Origin: Pyrinomonadaceae bacterium
GTDB taxonomy: Bacteria; Acidobacteriota; Blastocatellia; Pyrinomonadales; Pyrinomonadaceae
Assembly: GCA_025054715.1 (NCBI GenBank)
Contig: JANWYH010000004.1
Span: forward strand, 122,553-186,552
Length of the DNA: 64,000 nt
Direction: 5' to 3'
The notes below the pieces were generated by a model, which saw nothing but the letters and a program-made list of their open reading frames with translations, did not search any database and was not told where the DNA came from. Shown here one piece after another: positions 37,206 through 46,123 of the stretch (position 1 is the stretch's first letter; each line of letters begins with the position of its first letter). Both the position numbers and the translations under genes were made by a program.

Positions 37206-37612
37206 CTTTCTATCCCATCTATAAGCCAAGAATTTTGCTTTCTTAAAACGAAAACATTTATTTTTCTTTGCTCGGCTCTATTTTCATCTTTCCAAAATAA
37301 TAAAACTTCAACCTTAGCTCTGTTTTCTTCAATCACCTCACACCTACCTATACTAAAGGCTTTAGGAAAATCCGTATCTCCGGTCGTGAATACATCTCCG
37401 TTAGTTTGTATCTGATTTAAGCTCTCTGAAAAAGTTTCAGTCAAGTATCTTTCCTTTTCTTTTAGCTTTTCCGCTGAAAAATTCATATCTTCAGCAAAGT
37501 GATAAGAATAAAATTCCTTTACGATTTCTCTTGCTTCTGAACATGCTGGATTTTCTAGATTTGGAATGCTGCATGCGCAAGCAAAAAGGAAAAAGAAAAG
37601 AAAATTCCTCAT
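37202..37612 (-). CDS. Small predicted lipoprotein between gatC and gatA
   Basis: A 136-residue product whose N-terminus ([15 protein letters not shown]) has a short hydrophobic stretch ending in a lipobox-like LFAC, consistent with lipidation at Cys12 or Cys14. The remainder is a small alpha/beta domain: [17 protein letters not shown], then [26 protein letters not shown] and SWLIDGIE. This resembles the DUF3828/NTF2-like group of small lipoproteins, though I am not certain. It begins one base after the gatC stop and its stop overlaps the gatA start, so it is certainly co-transcribed with an amidotransferase it has no known connection to. Confidence 0.7.
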   Translation of the reverse strand: MRNFLFFFLFACACSIPNLENPACSEAREIVKEFYSYHFAEDMNFSAEKLKEKERYLTETFSESLNQIQTNGDVFTTGDTDFPKAFSIGRCEVIEENRAKVEVLLFWKDENRAEQRKINVFVLRKQNSWLIDGIER

Positions 37613-37613
37613 G

Positions 37614-37895
37614 CTACAAGACTTTTGGAACGCGAAAATATCCTGAATGCCGATCGGGAGCTTGAGAAACGGCTGCCTCTTGACCGAGTGGCTTATGAGC
37701 TAAATCTTCGCGCACCGTCTTTGTGGCTTGACCTTCTGGCGTCAATGCACCTATCACTGGCTCCACGTCTTCTGTATCCAATTCTTTTAACTGCTCAACA
37801 TAGCTTACGATTTTTTGCATCTGAGGAGCATAAATTTCTACTTCCTCATCTGATACCTCAAGATGAGCTAGTTTTGCAACTTCTCTCACGTCCAT
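37614..37895 (-). CDS. gatC: Glutamyl-tRNA(Gln)/aspartyl-tRNA(Asn) amidotransferase subunit C
   Basis: GatC is a small protein that clamps GatA and GatB together. The sequence shows the usual pattern: VREVAKLAHLEVSDEEVE at the N-terminus, KIVSYVEQLKELDTEDVEP (about residues 28-46) and a closing DRHSGYFRVPKVL, which matches the ligand-facing tail. Length 93 is normal. It is the first gene of gatC-lipoprotein-gatA. Upstream, 99 nt away, lies tRNA-Thr on the other strand. Confidence 0.9.
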   Translation of the reverse strand: MDVREVAKLAHLEVSDEEVEIYAPQMQKIVSYVEQLKELDTEDVEPVIGALTPEGQATKTVREDLAHKPLGQEAAVSQAPDRHSGYFRVPKVL

Positions 37896-37954
37896 AGCTA
37901 GAAGATTAACACAAAAAGATAAAATAATTTAGCTAAAACATCACTTCAAGAGAC

Positions 37955-37983
37955 TTGCAGAAAAGAAAATTTTTCTGTAGTAT
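37955..37983 (+). promoter_or_regulatory. Candidate promoter of tRNA-Thr
   Basis: TTGCAG (37955-37960), a 17-nt spacer and TAGTAT (37978-37983), ending 11 nt before the mature tRNA 5' end. It fits a sigma-70 promoter; the spacing is the main support. Confidence 0.5.
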
Positions 37984-37994
37984 CTTTATTTCGA

Positions 37995-38070
<76 letters not shown>

Positions 38071-38116
38071 TTGATTTTAGATATTACTTCCCAAACCCTA
38101 CCCTAAAGACAAGAAA

Positions 38117-39049
38117 ATGCTTCAAAACCAGCCAATAACAATAGAAACTAAAAAGAAACTCAAAAGTTTAAGTCGCTTAATGTCGCACTTTCATAAAATA
38201 CTTCTTGATGATGCCAAAGAAGAATACGAAAAGGCTAACGGAAACATACCCAATGTTTACCTGTATTTTCAACTTGTTCTAGAAGATAAACACTTTGCGT
38301 GGCTTAGAAAAATTTCTTATCTCATCGCCCTAATAGATGAAGCTACTTCTGTAAGACATCCCGCAACTGAAGAAGAGGCCCGAAAACTTTTGAAAAAGAC
38401 TCACTCCGTTTTGAGCCTTTTAGATGAAAGCGATGAGTTTTTTAACCAGAAACTTCAAAAAGCGCTATCAAAGAACAAGGCTGCAAGTCTTATTCACAAT
38501 GAAATTTTGAGTCTTTTAAGGATGAAATCTCAATTAAAAATTACCAGGGCTAACGAACGAGACGCAGAAGCACTGGCAAAACTAGCAAAACAAACCTTTT
38601 ATGAAGCATTTGCCAATGACCCCAGAAACTCTCCAGAAGACATGAAAGCATACACTGATAAGGCTTTCTCAGTCGAGCAAATTTCAAAAGAGCTTTGCGA
38701 TGAATCTATTTTTTATTTTTTAGCCAAAATTGACGAAGAGTTAATAGGATATGCTAAATTAAAACCACTATCTCAGATTGATTGTGTTTCGGCTGAAAGA
38801 CCCATAGAACTTTGCCGCCTTTATTTGTTACAGAAATACATAGGCAAAGGCTTTGGTAGAAGTCTAATGAATCACTGTCTAAGCCTAGCCCGAGAAATGA
38901 AGCACGACGTTATGTGGCTAGGCGTTTGGGAATATAATTATCGTGCACAGAAGTTCTATGAGAAATTTGGCTTTGAAAGAGCAGGAGAGCATATTTTCCA
39001 ATTAGGAAACGATCCACAAACTGACTGGATAATGCAAAAAAGACTATAA
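38117..39049 (+). CDS. GNAT acetyltransferase with 140-residue helical N-terminal extension
   Basis: The C-terminal half (about residues 142-310) is a GNAT domain: LKITRANERDAEALAKLA, the core ELCRLYLLQKYIGKGFGRSL with the acetyl-CoA loop Q/R-x-x-G-x-G-type (KYIGKGFG), and a closing YNYRAQKFYEKFGFERAGEH. This closely resembles polyamine/ribosomal-type acetyltransferases. Residues 1-140 are almost all alpha-helix by composition (MLQNQPITIETKKKLKSLS onward) and I do not recognise them. The start codon ATG is 46 nt after the tRNA. Its end overlaps convergent kdsD by 6 nt. Substrate unknown. Confidence 0.75.
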   Translation: MLQNQPITIETKKKLKSLSRLMSHFHKILLDDAKEEYEKANGNIPNVYLYFQLVLEDKHFAWLRKISYLIALIDEATSVRHPATEEEARKLLKKTHSVLSLLDESDEFFNQKLQKALSKNKAASLIHNEILSLLRMKSQLKITRANERDAEALAKLAKQTFYEAFANDPRNSPEDMKAYTDKAFSVEQISKELCDESIFYFLAKIDEELIGYAKLKPLSQIDCVSAERPIELCRLYLLQKYIGKGFGRSLMNHCLSLAREMKHDVMWLGVWEYNYRAQKFYEKFGFERAGEHIFQLGNDPQTDWIMQKRL

Positions 39050-40012
39050 ACCACTCCTTACAATATCGTGTAGTCTAACCAACCCCACGCATTTTCCGTT
39101 TTCAACTACGGGAAGAACAGAAATCTGCGAAGGACGATTCTCCATAAGTTTCAATGCATCATAGGCTAGCATTTCTGCTTCAGCCGTAATTGGTGAACGC
39201 GTCATCATTTGTTCTGCTGTTAGCGAAGAAAGTTTTTCAGGAGCGATTCTTTCAACGGTTCTTCTTAAATCACCATCAGTAATTATTCCAAGAAGCTTTT
39301 TCTTCTCATCAACAACAGTCGCTGCACCAAGAGCATACTTGGAGATGATGCTTACTACCTCAAACCAGCTAGATTCTGGCTTAACGTCAGGACTTGCATG
39401 CATAAGGTCTTTGACACGAAGGGTTAGACGCTTACCAAGTCTACCTGCAGGATGATTAGCAGCAAAATCTTCTGCAGTTAAGCCTTTCGCACTCACCAGC
39501 GTCATTGCAAGAGCATCTCCAATCGCTAAAGCAACTGTCGTGGAATTGGTAGGAGCTAAGTTCAATGGACAAGCTTCTTTTTCGACTGAAGCATCCAAGA
39601 TAACATCTGCCCTACGGGCTAAAGTTGAGTTAGTATTGCCTACGATTGCTATCAAAGAAACATTGCGTCTTTCCAAAGCCGGTAGCAACATCAAAATTTC
39701 ATCTGTCTCACCAGAATTGCTAATAGCGATAACACAATCGCCTTTAGTTATCACACCGAGACCTCCATGAAGCGCATCAGTGGGATGCAAAAAAACTGCC
39801 ACTGTTCCTGTCGAGGTCATCGTTTCAGCTATCTTGTTAGCAATCACACCAGACTTGCCTACTCCTGTAACTATTACCTTACCCTTACAATCAAGAAGTA
39901 TCTTTACAGCTTTTTCGACAGCGTCACTTTTTAGTCTCTGTGCTATTGCTTCTATCGAGCGCGCCTCTTGAAGTAAAAACTCTCTAAAGTAAGAATAGAA
40001 GTTTTCACTCAT
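39044..40012 (-). CDS. kdsD: D-arabinose 5-phosphate isomerase (KdsD/KpsF family)
   Basis: KdsD interconverts D-ribulose and D-arabinose 5-phosphate, the first step toward Kdo of lipopolysaccharide. The N-terminal SIS domain shows GVGKSGVIANKIAETMTSTG (about residues 50-70), HPTDALHGGLG and AISNSGETDEIL; two CBS domains follow from about residue 195 (VKDLMHASPDVKPES, then QMMTRSPITAEAE). The ATG at 40012 was chosen over a GTG at 40030, which would add six residues; neither has a strong ribosome site. kdsB in this window (59.7 kb) is consistent with the same pathway. Confidence 0.93.
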   Translation of the reverse strand: MSENFYSYFREFLLQEARSIEAIAQRLKSDAVEKAVKILLDCKGKVIVTGVGKSGVIANKIAETMTSTGTVAVFLHPTDALHGGLGVITKGDCVIAISNSGETDEILMLLPALERRNVSLIAIVGNTNSTLARRADVILDASVEKEACPLNLAPTNSTTVALAIGDALAMTLVSAKGLTAEDFAANHPAGRLGKRLTLRVKDLMHASPDVKPESSWFEVVSIISKYALGAATVVDEKKKLLGIITDGDLRRTVERIAPEKLSSLTAEQMMTRSPITAEAEMLAYDALKLMENRPSQISVLPVVENGKCVGLVRLHDIVRSGL

Positions 40013-40014
40013 AT

Positions 40015-40042
40015 TTGACCTAGAAATCACCTTAACTATATC
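40015..40042 (+). promoter_or_regulatory. Candidate promoter in the short divergent gap
   Basis: TTGACC (40015-40020), a 16-nt spacer and TATATC (40037-40042), 9 nt before the ATG at 40052. The whole gap to kdsD is only 39 nt. A transcript from here would have almost no leader. Confidence 0.4.
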
Positions 40043-40051
40043 TTATATGCT

Positions 40052-40765
40052 ATGTATCAGCAGACTCAATTTCGAGAAAACTCAATTCTGCCTACAGACT
40101 GCATAACTAATTCTTGGGAGGTGGTTAAGGAAAATTTTGGGATATTCATTCTAGCTACGCTGATATTTTACATAATGATAAGTTGCCTTTCTGTTTTTGG
40201 ACTATTTTTATATGGGCCTCTAATGGCGGGCGTTTACTATATGTTTTTGAAAAGAATGAATGATGAGTCATTTTCGTTAGGCGACTTATTCAAGGGATTC
40301 GAGAATTTCCTGCCCACGATGACAATAGGTCTCTTAAGATCGATTCCCGATCTGATCTATCTTTTAGGTTATCTTTATATGGTAGTTTACCTCGAAAAAC
40401 CTGAACTTACTCTACTGATAATCCTTCTTTTGATCTATATTTTACTAACCTTAATTTTCAAAATTTTGATGTTTTTCTCAATCCAACTTATCGTTGACTA
40501 CCAAGTTTCAGTCGTTGAAGCTATCAAACTCAGTATAAAAGCATCTCTTTCAAACATCGGTGGAGTAGTGACTTTAATTATTTTTTACTTTCTTCTTTCT
40601 ATACTAGGCTTGCTTGCCTTTTGTATTGGAGTTTTTATAACCTTACCGATAGCATGGGGCGCAGAAGCTTTTGCCTATCGTCAGGTCTTTCCAAAGCAAT
40701 CAAATCCCATCCATACACCGCCACCACCAACGGTTTATGGACAAGAATTCGGCTCACCACTATAG
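40052..40765 (+). CDS. Hypothetical polytopic membrane protein (DUF975-like)
   Basis: A 237-residue protein with four to six hydrophobic segments: around residues 29-52 (FGIFILATLIFYIMISCL), 84-112, 115-145 and 165-205. The amphipathic loop YYMFLKRMNDESFSLGDLFKGFENF and the following helical segments resemble the DUF975 and related membrane families with internal repeats. The C-terminus is a Pro-rich tail (NPIHTPPPPTVYGQEFG). No enzymatic motif. It has no Shine-Dalgarno and the promoter-like -10 box lies 9 nt upstream. Function unknown. Confidence 0.65.
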   Translation: MYQQTQFRENSILPTDCITNSWEVVKENFGIFILATLIFYIMISCLSVFGLFLYGPLMAGVYYMFLKRMNDESFSLGDLFKGFENFLPTMTIGLLRSIPDLIYLLGYLYMVVYLEKPELTLLIILLLIYILLTLIFKILMFFSIQLIVDYQVSVVEAIKLSIKASLSNIGGVVTLIIFYFLLSILGLLAFCIGVFITLPIAWGAEAFAYRQVFPKQSNPIHTPPPPTVYGQEFGSPL

Positions 40766-40826
40766 TCTTGCAAATTAACTGTGAATTAGCTTAACTCCCG
40801 AAAACCACAAAAACTATTAGCAGCAC

Positions 40827-40851
40827 TTGACAAAATACTATAAATTATAAT
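40827..40851 (+). promoter_or_regulatory. Consensus-like hexamers before the receptor gene
   Basis: A perfect TTGACA (40827-40832) and a perfect TATAAT (40846-40851) stand 13 nt apart, short of the 16-18 nt normally required, so only one may be used. The receptor ATG at 40900 follows 48 nt later. Confidence 0.3.
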
Positions 40852-40899
40852 AAATGCTTAATGTCGGTTAAAATACAACAGCGAGAGGAGAGGAAGAAA

Positions 40900-43800
40900 A
40901 TGAAGTATAGACTTTTGCTATTGCTATGTACAGCTTTACTGGCTTTCCTTATAGTAGAGGTTGCAAGTCAGGGGACAACATCAAGAGTTACAGGTGTGGT
41001 TACAGACACGACTGGAGCAGTTGTGCCTGGCGCTACTGTAACTTTGACAAATGAAGCAACAGGCACTAGTGCAACAACACAAACAAATGCAAGCGGCGTA
41101 TATGTTTTTGATCTCGTTTTACCGGGAACATACACGGTAACAATCGAAAGGCAAGGATTTAAGCGCTTTGTTTCCAAAAACAATCAGGTTTTCGTAAATC
41201 AGCCAGCCACAATTAACGCTTCTTTAGAGGCAGGAGACGTTGCTGTCACAGTGACGGTTGAAGCAACAGCAGAAATAGTTCAAACAAGCACTTCAGGTAA
41301 TGTTGGTGGAACGGTTGAGCAAAGAGTAATTGAAAGCTTACCTATCGTAGGCGTTCGTGGAAGGAATCCTTTGGATGTGTTAATTTATCAGCCTGGATTC
41401 GTCATCGGAGCTAATACTGGAGGAGGTGTTCATGTCCACGGCTCGCGCGATAGGGCTTTTAATTTCACACTCGACGGCATTGATATTAACGAATCAACGG
41501 CTGGTGGTTCAAACTTTACTCCTATCCGCATTAATCCTGATTCAATACAGGAGTTTCAATTCGTATCAAGCAATTTCACCGCTGAATTAGGAAGAAGTAG
41601 CGGTGCACAAGTAACCTTCGTAACAAGAAGCGGAACCAACCAATTCAGAGGGAATATTTTTGAGTATTATCAAACTCCTCAATTAATTGCTAACGAATAC
41701 GCCAACAATCTAAACGGCCGTCCTAAAAATCAATTCGTGCAACACATTTTTGGTGGAAGCTTAGGCGGTCCTATAAGAAAAAATCGGATGTTCTTCTTCT
41801 TTAACCTACAGATGTTGAGAACTTCTGAGAGCATTTTAGTTACTCGAACTGTCTACACTCAAACAGCAAGACAAGGCATTTTCCGTTACGTCCAAGGTGG
41901 ACAGAACGCTCCGGCTGGAACTACCACCCCGTCAGTCGACGCAAACGGCAACCCGACACTACCAGTTTGTGGTGGCAGTGTTACCACAAACTGCATAAAC
42001 ACATATAACATCGCCTCTAATCCAACAGGAGTAGGATTAGACCCGACACTAATGAGATTTATCAATGCTACACCTCTTCCTAATAACTTCTTTGTAGGGG
42101 ATGGATTGAATACTGCAGGTTACAACTTCGCTGCACCTCAAAGAGAAAAACAGTATGATCTTGTTTTCCGTATAGATTACAAGTTTTCCGAAAGTAATAC
42201 ACTTTATGGACGCTATGCCCAAGGCAAACAAGATACTTTATGCGACAACGTCAATGGTGGCCTACAACCATTTCCAGATACCCCGTGCATAGTAAACACG
42301 GAAAGAGACCCGAGAAATCTTGCCATCAACTGGCGCTGGTCACCCTCTTCTAGCATCACAAACGAGTTTGTCGTAGGATTTAACTACTTCAAATTTTGGT
42401 TTGGCAACCCTAGCCCCAGAGATGATTTCCCCTATACTTTCAATTTAATTACGAATCCTTACAGCAATTTTACATACAATGCTAGAAGTGGCCGAACAAT
42501 ACAAATAATAGATAACCTGACATGGGTTAAGGGCAATCACACTGTAAAAACAGGGATAAATTTCCGCTTCGGTAGACAGGTTGATGATCGCTCGTCTGTA
42601 GCAGGTGCGGATATAACTCCGCTTGTCAACTTTAGTGCTTCTGTAAATAGTAACTTCGCAGCCTTCAATCTTCCATCTACAGGCATAAACTCAAACGATT
42701 TAGCTCGTTTGCGCAGCATGATAAACGATCTTCTTGGAAGAGTAGGCACAATAAGCCAAGCCTTTGTGGCTCAACCTGATGGAAGTGCATTTGCTCCCGC
42801 CGGAACCAGATGGGACTTTCGTCACTACTATCCAGAATATGACTTTTACATTCAGGACTCTTGGAAATTTTTGCCAAACTTAACTTTTGATATAGGTTTG
42901 CGATATGAAATCAAAATGTCTCCAAGCTCTAAGGGAAGACCAATACTTCGTCCAGATGGTCAAATAAATTACGGCTCCGCACCAACGAACACACTTCGTT
43001 GGACTGAAGGCAAACTCTTTGATGACGACTATGATAATCTCGCCCCATCGGTCGGTTTTGCCTGGGATCCGTTCAAAAGCGGCAAGACTGCCATCAGAGC
43101 AAACTTCCGAGTAAACTATGATCGATTCCCAACTTTTCTCTTTGGAAGTAGCATATTTCAAAGTGCTCCCGGAAACAACATAGGGGTTTTCAATAGCTCT
43201 TTCGGACAAGGTGGAGGTTTATTAAGAAATGGACTACCTTCACTCGCTCCAACTACAACACCTAATGCGCTGCGTCAACCGCCTACATTTGGAACAGGAA
43301 GCATAACTGTTGTTGATTCAGACTTACGCTATCCAGAAGTTTACTCCTGGTATGCAGGTTTTCAGCGCGAAATATGGGACGGAAATGTCTTAGAAGTAAA
43401 CTACATCGGCAAACGCGGGGTTCATTTGCTTGGTGGTTACGACGCAAATCAGGTTAATATAAATGCTAGAGATCCTCGCTTCAATACTACCTTCTTACAA
43501 GAGTTCATACAAATCAGAAACAATCCTTCATACAACAGCCCCTTCATAAATGCACTCTACACGGGTGACCCTAACAACAACAGTGGAACAGCTACTTTCC
43601 GCTCAACAAACTCAACAAACATCACACAAGGAGCGGTAGGTGCTGCTGCTCTTTCTGTTTCTCAACGCATCGTTGGCGGTCAGCAGATGATTGCGGTAAA
43701 TGGTTTTAGCCCTTTCCTCTTCCAAAAATTCCCTCAATTTACTGGAGCTCTAAACGTCATTGATAGCAACGACCTTTCAATGTATAACGCATTAGAGATC

Positions 43801-44547
43801 ATTCTCAAACGTCGCATCAAAAATGGTCTCGGTTATCAAGTTAGCTATACACTGTCTGAGTCAAAGGATACTCGTTCATTCGATCCAACCTTTACGGTAG
43901 TATCCCGCGGAAATGTGCAATCAGCTTCCAGCACACCGTTTGACATAAATAATCGTTTTGCAAACTGGGCGTGGTCTGATTTTGACCGCCGCCATGCATG
44001 GCAAGGATATGTAATTTACGAACTTCCTTTCGGTCGAGGTAAAACATTTGCTTCCGATATTCCTCGTGTAATTGACTACATAATAGGCGGATGGCAAGTC
44101 GCTGCCATGTTTAACTACGCCTCCGGAAGACCTTTCACGGTCTATTCGGGTGTGCTGACTTATGGTAATGTTGTTCAATCAACAGCGAACTGTAATGGGT
44201 GTTCAAGAAGTATGGGACGCCTAATTCAAGAAAGCGGAACGAATTTCTGGTTTGATGCTCAGCAGCGAAGTCTGTTTAGCATTCCAGCCCCAGGTGAGCT
44301 TGGAAATACTGGAAGAAACTTCTTCATCGGTCCTCGCCGATTTGACTTCGACGTTTCGCTTTCAAAGCGGTTTAGAATAACTGAAAGAGTTAGTTTTGAC
44401 CTTAGAGCAGATATGAAAAACTTCTTCAACGTCCCAAGCTTTGGTCTGCCAACTGCCATTGCTAATTCAACCATCTTTGGAAGAATCCGCGACAGCGTCG
44501 TCAATAACGCTAGGAGAATCCAACTCTCTGGTAAGCTAAGCTTCTAG
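40900..44547 (+). CDS. TonB-dependent receptor with N-terminal carboxypeptidase-regulatory-like domain (Oar-like)
   Basis: An outer-membrane transporter of 1,215 residues. A signal peptide (MKYRLLLLLCTALLAFLIVEVASQG) precedes a carboxypeptidase-regulatory-like domain (about 26-115: SRVTGVVTDTTGAVVPGATV). The plug follows (ESLPIVGVRGRNPLDVL; LDGIDINESTAG), then a long barrel ending in RRIQLSGKLSF with the terminal aromatic residue. Oar-type proteins are greatly expanded in Acidobacteriota. The ligand is unknown. ATG 40900 was chosen because GAGAGGAG precedes it and the signal peptide starts there; an in-frame start at 40861 would add 13 polar residues. Terminator downstream. Confidence 0.9.
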   Translation: MKYRLLLLLCTALLAFLIVEVASQGTTSRVTGVVTDTTGAVVPGATVTLTNEATGTSATTQTNASGVYVFDLVLPGTYTVTIERQGFKRFVSKNNQVFVNQPATINASLEAGDVAVTVTVEATAEIVQTSTSGNVGGTVEQRVIESLPIVGVRGRNPLDVLIYQPGFVIGANTGGGVHVHGSRDRAFNFTLDGIDINESTAGGSNFTPIRINPDSIQEFQFVSSNFTAELGRSSGAQVTFVTRSGTNQFRGNIFEYYQTPQLIANEYANNLNGRPKNQFVQHIFGGSLGGPIRKNRMFFFFNLQMLRTSESILVTRTVYTQTARQGIFRYVQGGQNAPAGTTTPSVDANGNPTLPVCGGSVTTNCINTYNIASNPTGVGLDPTLMRFINATPLPNNFFVGDGLNTAGYNFAAPQREKQYDLVFRIDYKFSESNTLYGRYAQGKQDTLCDNVNGGLQPFPDTPCIVNTERDPRNLAINWRWSPSSSITNEFVVGFNYFKFWFGNPSPRDDFPYTFNLITNPYSNFTYNARSGRTIQIIDNLTWVKGNHTVKTGINFRFGRQVDDRSSVAGADITPLVNFSASVNSNFAAFNLPSTGINSNDLARLRSMINDLLGRVGTISQAFVAQPDGSAFAPAGTRWDFRHYYPEYDFYIQDSWKFLPNLTFDIGLRYEIKMSPSSKGRPILRPDGQINYGSAPTNTLRWTEGKLFDDDYDNLAPSVGFAWDPFKSGKTAIRANFRVNYDRFPTFLFGSSIFQSAPGNNIGVFNSSFGQGGGLLRNGLPSLAPTTTPNALRQPPTFGTGSITVVDSDLRYPEVYSWYAGFQREIWDGNVLEVNYIGKRGVHLLGGYDANQVNINARDPRFNTTFLQEFIQIRNNPSYNSPFINALYTGDPNNNSGTATFRSTNSTNITQGAVGAAALSVSQRIVGGQQMIAVNGFSPFLFQKFPQFTGALNVIDSNDLSMYNALEIILKRRIKNGLGYQVSYTLSESKDTRSFDPTFTVVSRGNVQSASSTPFDINNRFANWAWSDFDRRHAWQGYVIYELPFGRGKTFASDIPRVIDYIIGGWQVAAMFNYASGRPFTVYSGVLTYGNVVQSTANCNGCSRSMGRLIQESGTNFWFDAQQRSLFSIPAPGELGNTGRNFFIGPRRFDFDVSLSKRFRITERVSFDLRADMKNFFNVPSFGLPTAIANSTIFGRIRDSVVNNARRIQLSGKLSF

Positions 44548-44574
44548 TCTGAAATTACCAACCCTCGAAATAAG

Positions 44575-44610
44575 AGCTCCTGCCTTTAGACAAGGCAGGA
44601 GCTTTCATCT
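44575..44610 (+). terminator. Rho-independent terminator after the TonB-dependent receptor
   Basis: A perfect 12-bp stem, AGCTCCTGCCTT (44575-44586) and AAGGCAGGAGCT (44592-44603), loop TAGAC, followed by TTCATCT. It is 28 nt after the stop codon. Confidence 0.85.
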
Positions 44611-44726
44611 ACTTGTGTAATTACGTGAAAGAGTTTATTCTATTAGTAAGCTCTATAGCCGTTATTTGTTTTACTTTTCAAAAGGGCGATATAGGATTAT
44701 CTAAAAACTGAATTAAAGGGGAAAAT

Positions 44727-45710
44727 ATGGCTAAGAATGATGTTAAGACATTGAAGATTGCGCAAAAAGTTTGGAAAAACGGAGAGTTAATAAACTGGGA
44801 AGATGCCCGCGTCCATGTAATGGCACATTCGCTTCATTACGGTTCGAGTGTTTTTGAAGGAATACGTTGCTACTCAACAAAGAAAGGACCAGCAATTTTT
44901 CGACTAAGAGAACATATTCAGCGGCTTCTTAACTCAGCTAAAATTTACAGAATGGAAACAAAATTTGATTGTGATGCTCTCTGCGAAGCTGCCATAAGAG
45001 TTGTAAAAGAAAGCCAGTTAGGTCAATGCTACATTCGACCAATAATGTTTCGCAGCCTAGACGAGCAAAATCCTGCATTTGGAGTTAATCCCTTTCCCAA
45101 TCCCGTAGATTGTTTCATTGCAGCTTGGGACTGGGGAAAGTATCTGGGCGATGAAGCCGTAGAAAACGGAGTAGATGTTTGTGTCTCAAGCTGGACTAGA
45201 ATCACCTCAAACTCTTTACCTGCAATGGCGAAGGCATCTGCAAATTACATGAACTCGCAACTTATCAAGATGGAAGCAATTCTAAATGGATTTGCTGAAG
45301 GAATTGCGTTAGACGATCGCGGTTATGTTTCAGAAGGTTCAGGCGAAAATATTTTCGTGGTAAAAGACGGAGAAATCTACACACCACCGCTTGGAGCCTC
45401 TATACTGCCTGGAATTACCCGTGACTCGGTAATCAAGATAGCTCGAGAACTTGGAATCAAAGTGCATGAAACCTCGATTCAACGTGCTGCCCTTTATGTA
45501 GCTGATGAAGTCTTCTTCACAGGCACTGCAGCTGAAATTACACCCATACGCTCAATTGATCGAATAACCATAGGCTCCGGAAAAAGAGGAGAAATCACGA
45601 AAAAACTACAAGAAGCCTTTTTCGAAATTGTCCACGGCGAGCGACCAGCACCTAATCAAGAAAAATGGCTAACTTATGTCGAGGATGCAAGGTTTTACCA
45701 TCGAGTTTGA
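44727..45710 (+). CDS. ilvE: Branched-chain amino-acid aminotransferase
   Basis: A PLP fold-type IV enzyme that transaminates Leu, Ile and Val. The N-terminus WKNGELINWEDARVHVMAHS and the following LHYGSSVFEGIRCY (about residues 33-46) are diagnostic; AKASANYMNSQLIKMEA holds the catalytic Lys (near residue 168), and EGSGENIFVVKDG and LPGITRDSVIKIARELG are the PLP phosphate-binding segments. Length 327 is slightly above the usual 300-310. An AAGGGGAAAAT ribosome site precedes the ATG. It stands alone, with no ilv/leu neighbours. Confidence 0.94.
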   Translation: MAKNDVKTLKIAQKVWKNGELINWEDARVHVMAHSLHYGSSVFEGIRCYSTKKGPAIFRLREHIQRLLNSAKIYRMETKFDCDALCEAAIRVVKESQLGQCYIRPIMFRSLDEQNPAFGVNPFPNPVDCFIAAWDWGKYLGDEAVENGVDVCVSSWTRITSNSLPAMAKASANYMNSQLIKMEAILNGFAEGIALDDRGYVSEGSGENIFVVKDGEIYTPPLGASILPGITRDSVIKIARELGIKVHETSIQRAALYVADEVFFTGTAAEITPIRSIDRITIGSGKRGEITKKLQEAFFEIVHGERPAPNQEKWLTYVEDARFYHRV

Positions 45711-46123
45711 CGAAAATTAAGTGAAAACTTGAAAACCACGCTATATTTCTTGTGAAACTATACGATGCTGATGCGAATGCAGTGAGAAACTGCCCATGCA
45801 AGCAGTTTCGATTTATGAAGCGCTGGACGTTATTAAGTAAATTCGGACAGCTTCGGTTGAGTGTTCTTTCTTTTTTATGAGCATCTTTTAACGAAACCGT
45901 CCATTTCTTCTTTGACAGGAAGAACAAAGTTTTATTTTAACAACAAGCAAACTAGTAATCGCCTTTTTAAGTAAACTTTGAATCTTGCCAACCTCTCATC
46001 TTGTAATATGTTGACTGATTAGAAAGCTATCGCAAATTTCGGCTTTAAGGTTTTTTCAGTTATGATACTTGCCGACCGAATGAGAGTTCATATTCCTGTG
46101 CATCCTGTGTATTCGATCCAGCT
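45711..46123. other. Intergenic region between ilvE and folE
   Basis: A 413-bp gap, the longest in the window. It contains one inverted repeat (45786-45809) and T-rich stretches (45868-45878). I saw no coding frame with protein character, no recognisable RNA family and no gene remnant. The genes on both sides point toward it, so one or two terminators are expected. Confidence 0.5.
45786..45809 (+). terminator. Candidate hairpin terminator downstream of ilvE
   Basis: GAAACTGC (45786-45793) and GCAGTTTC (45802-45809) form an 8-bp stem with an 8-nt loop, 76 nt after the ilvE stop. A T-tract is missing immediately after it (GATTTATG), so this is only a candidate. Confidence 0.4.

Noticed and set aside
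45652..45927. Long reading frame on the minus strand across the end of ilvE
   Set aside because: It is in a shadow of ilvE and its product has no protein-like composition or ribosome site.
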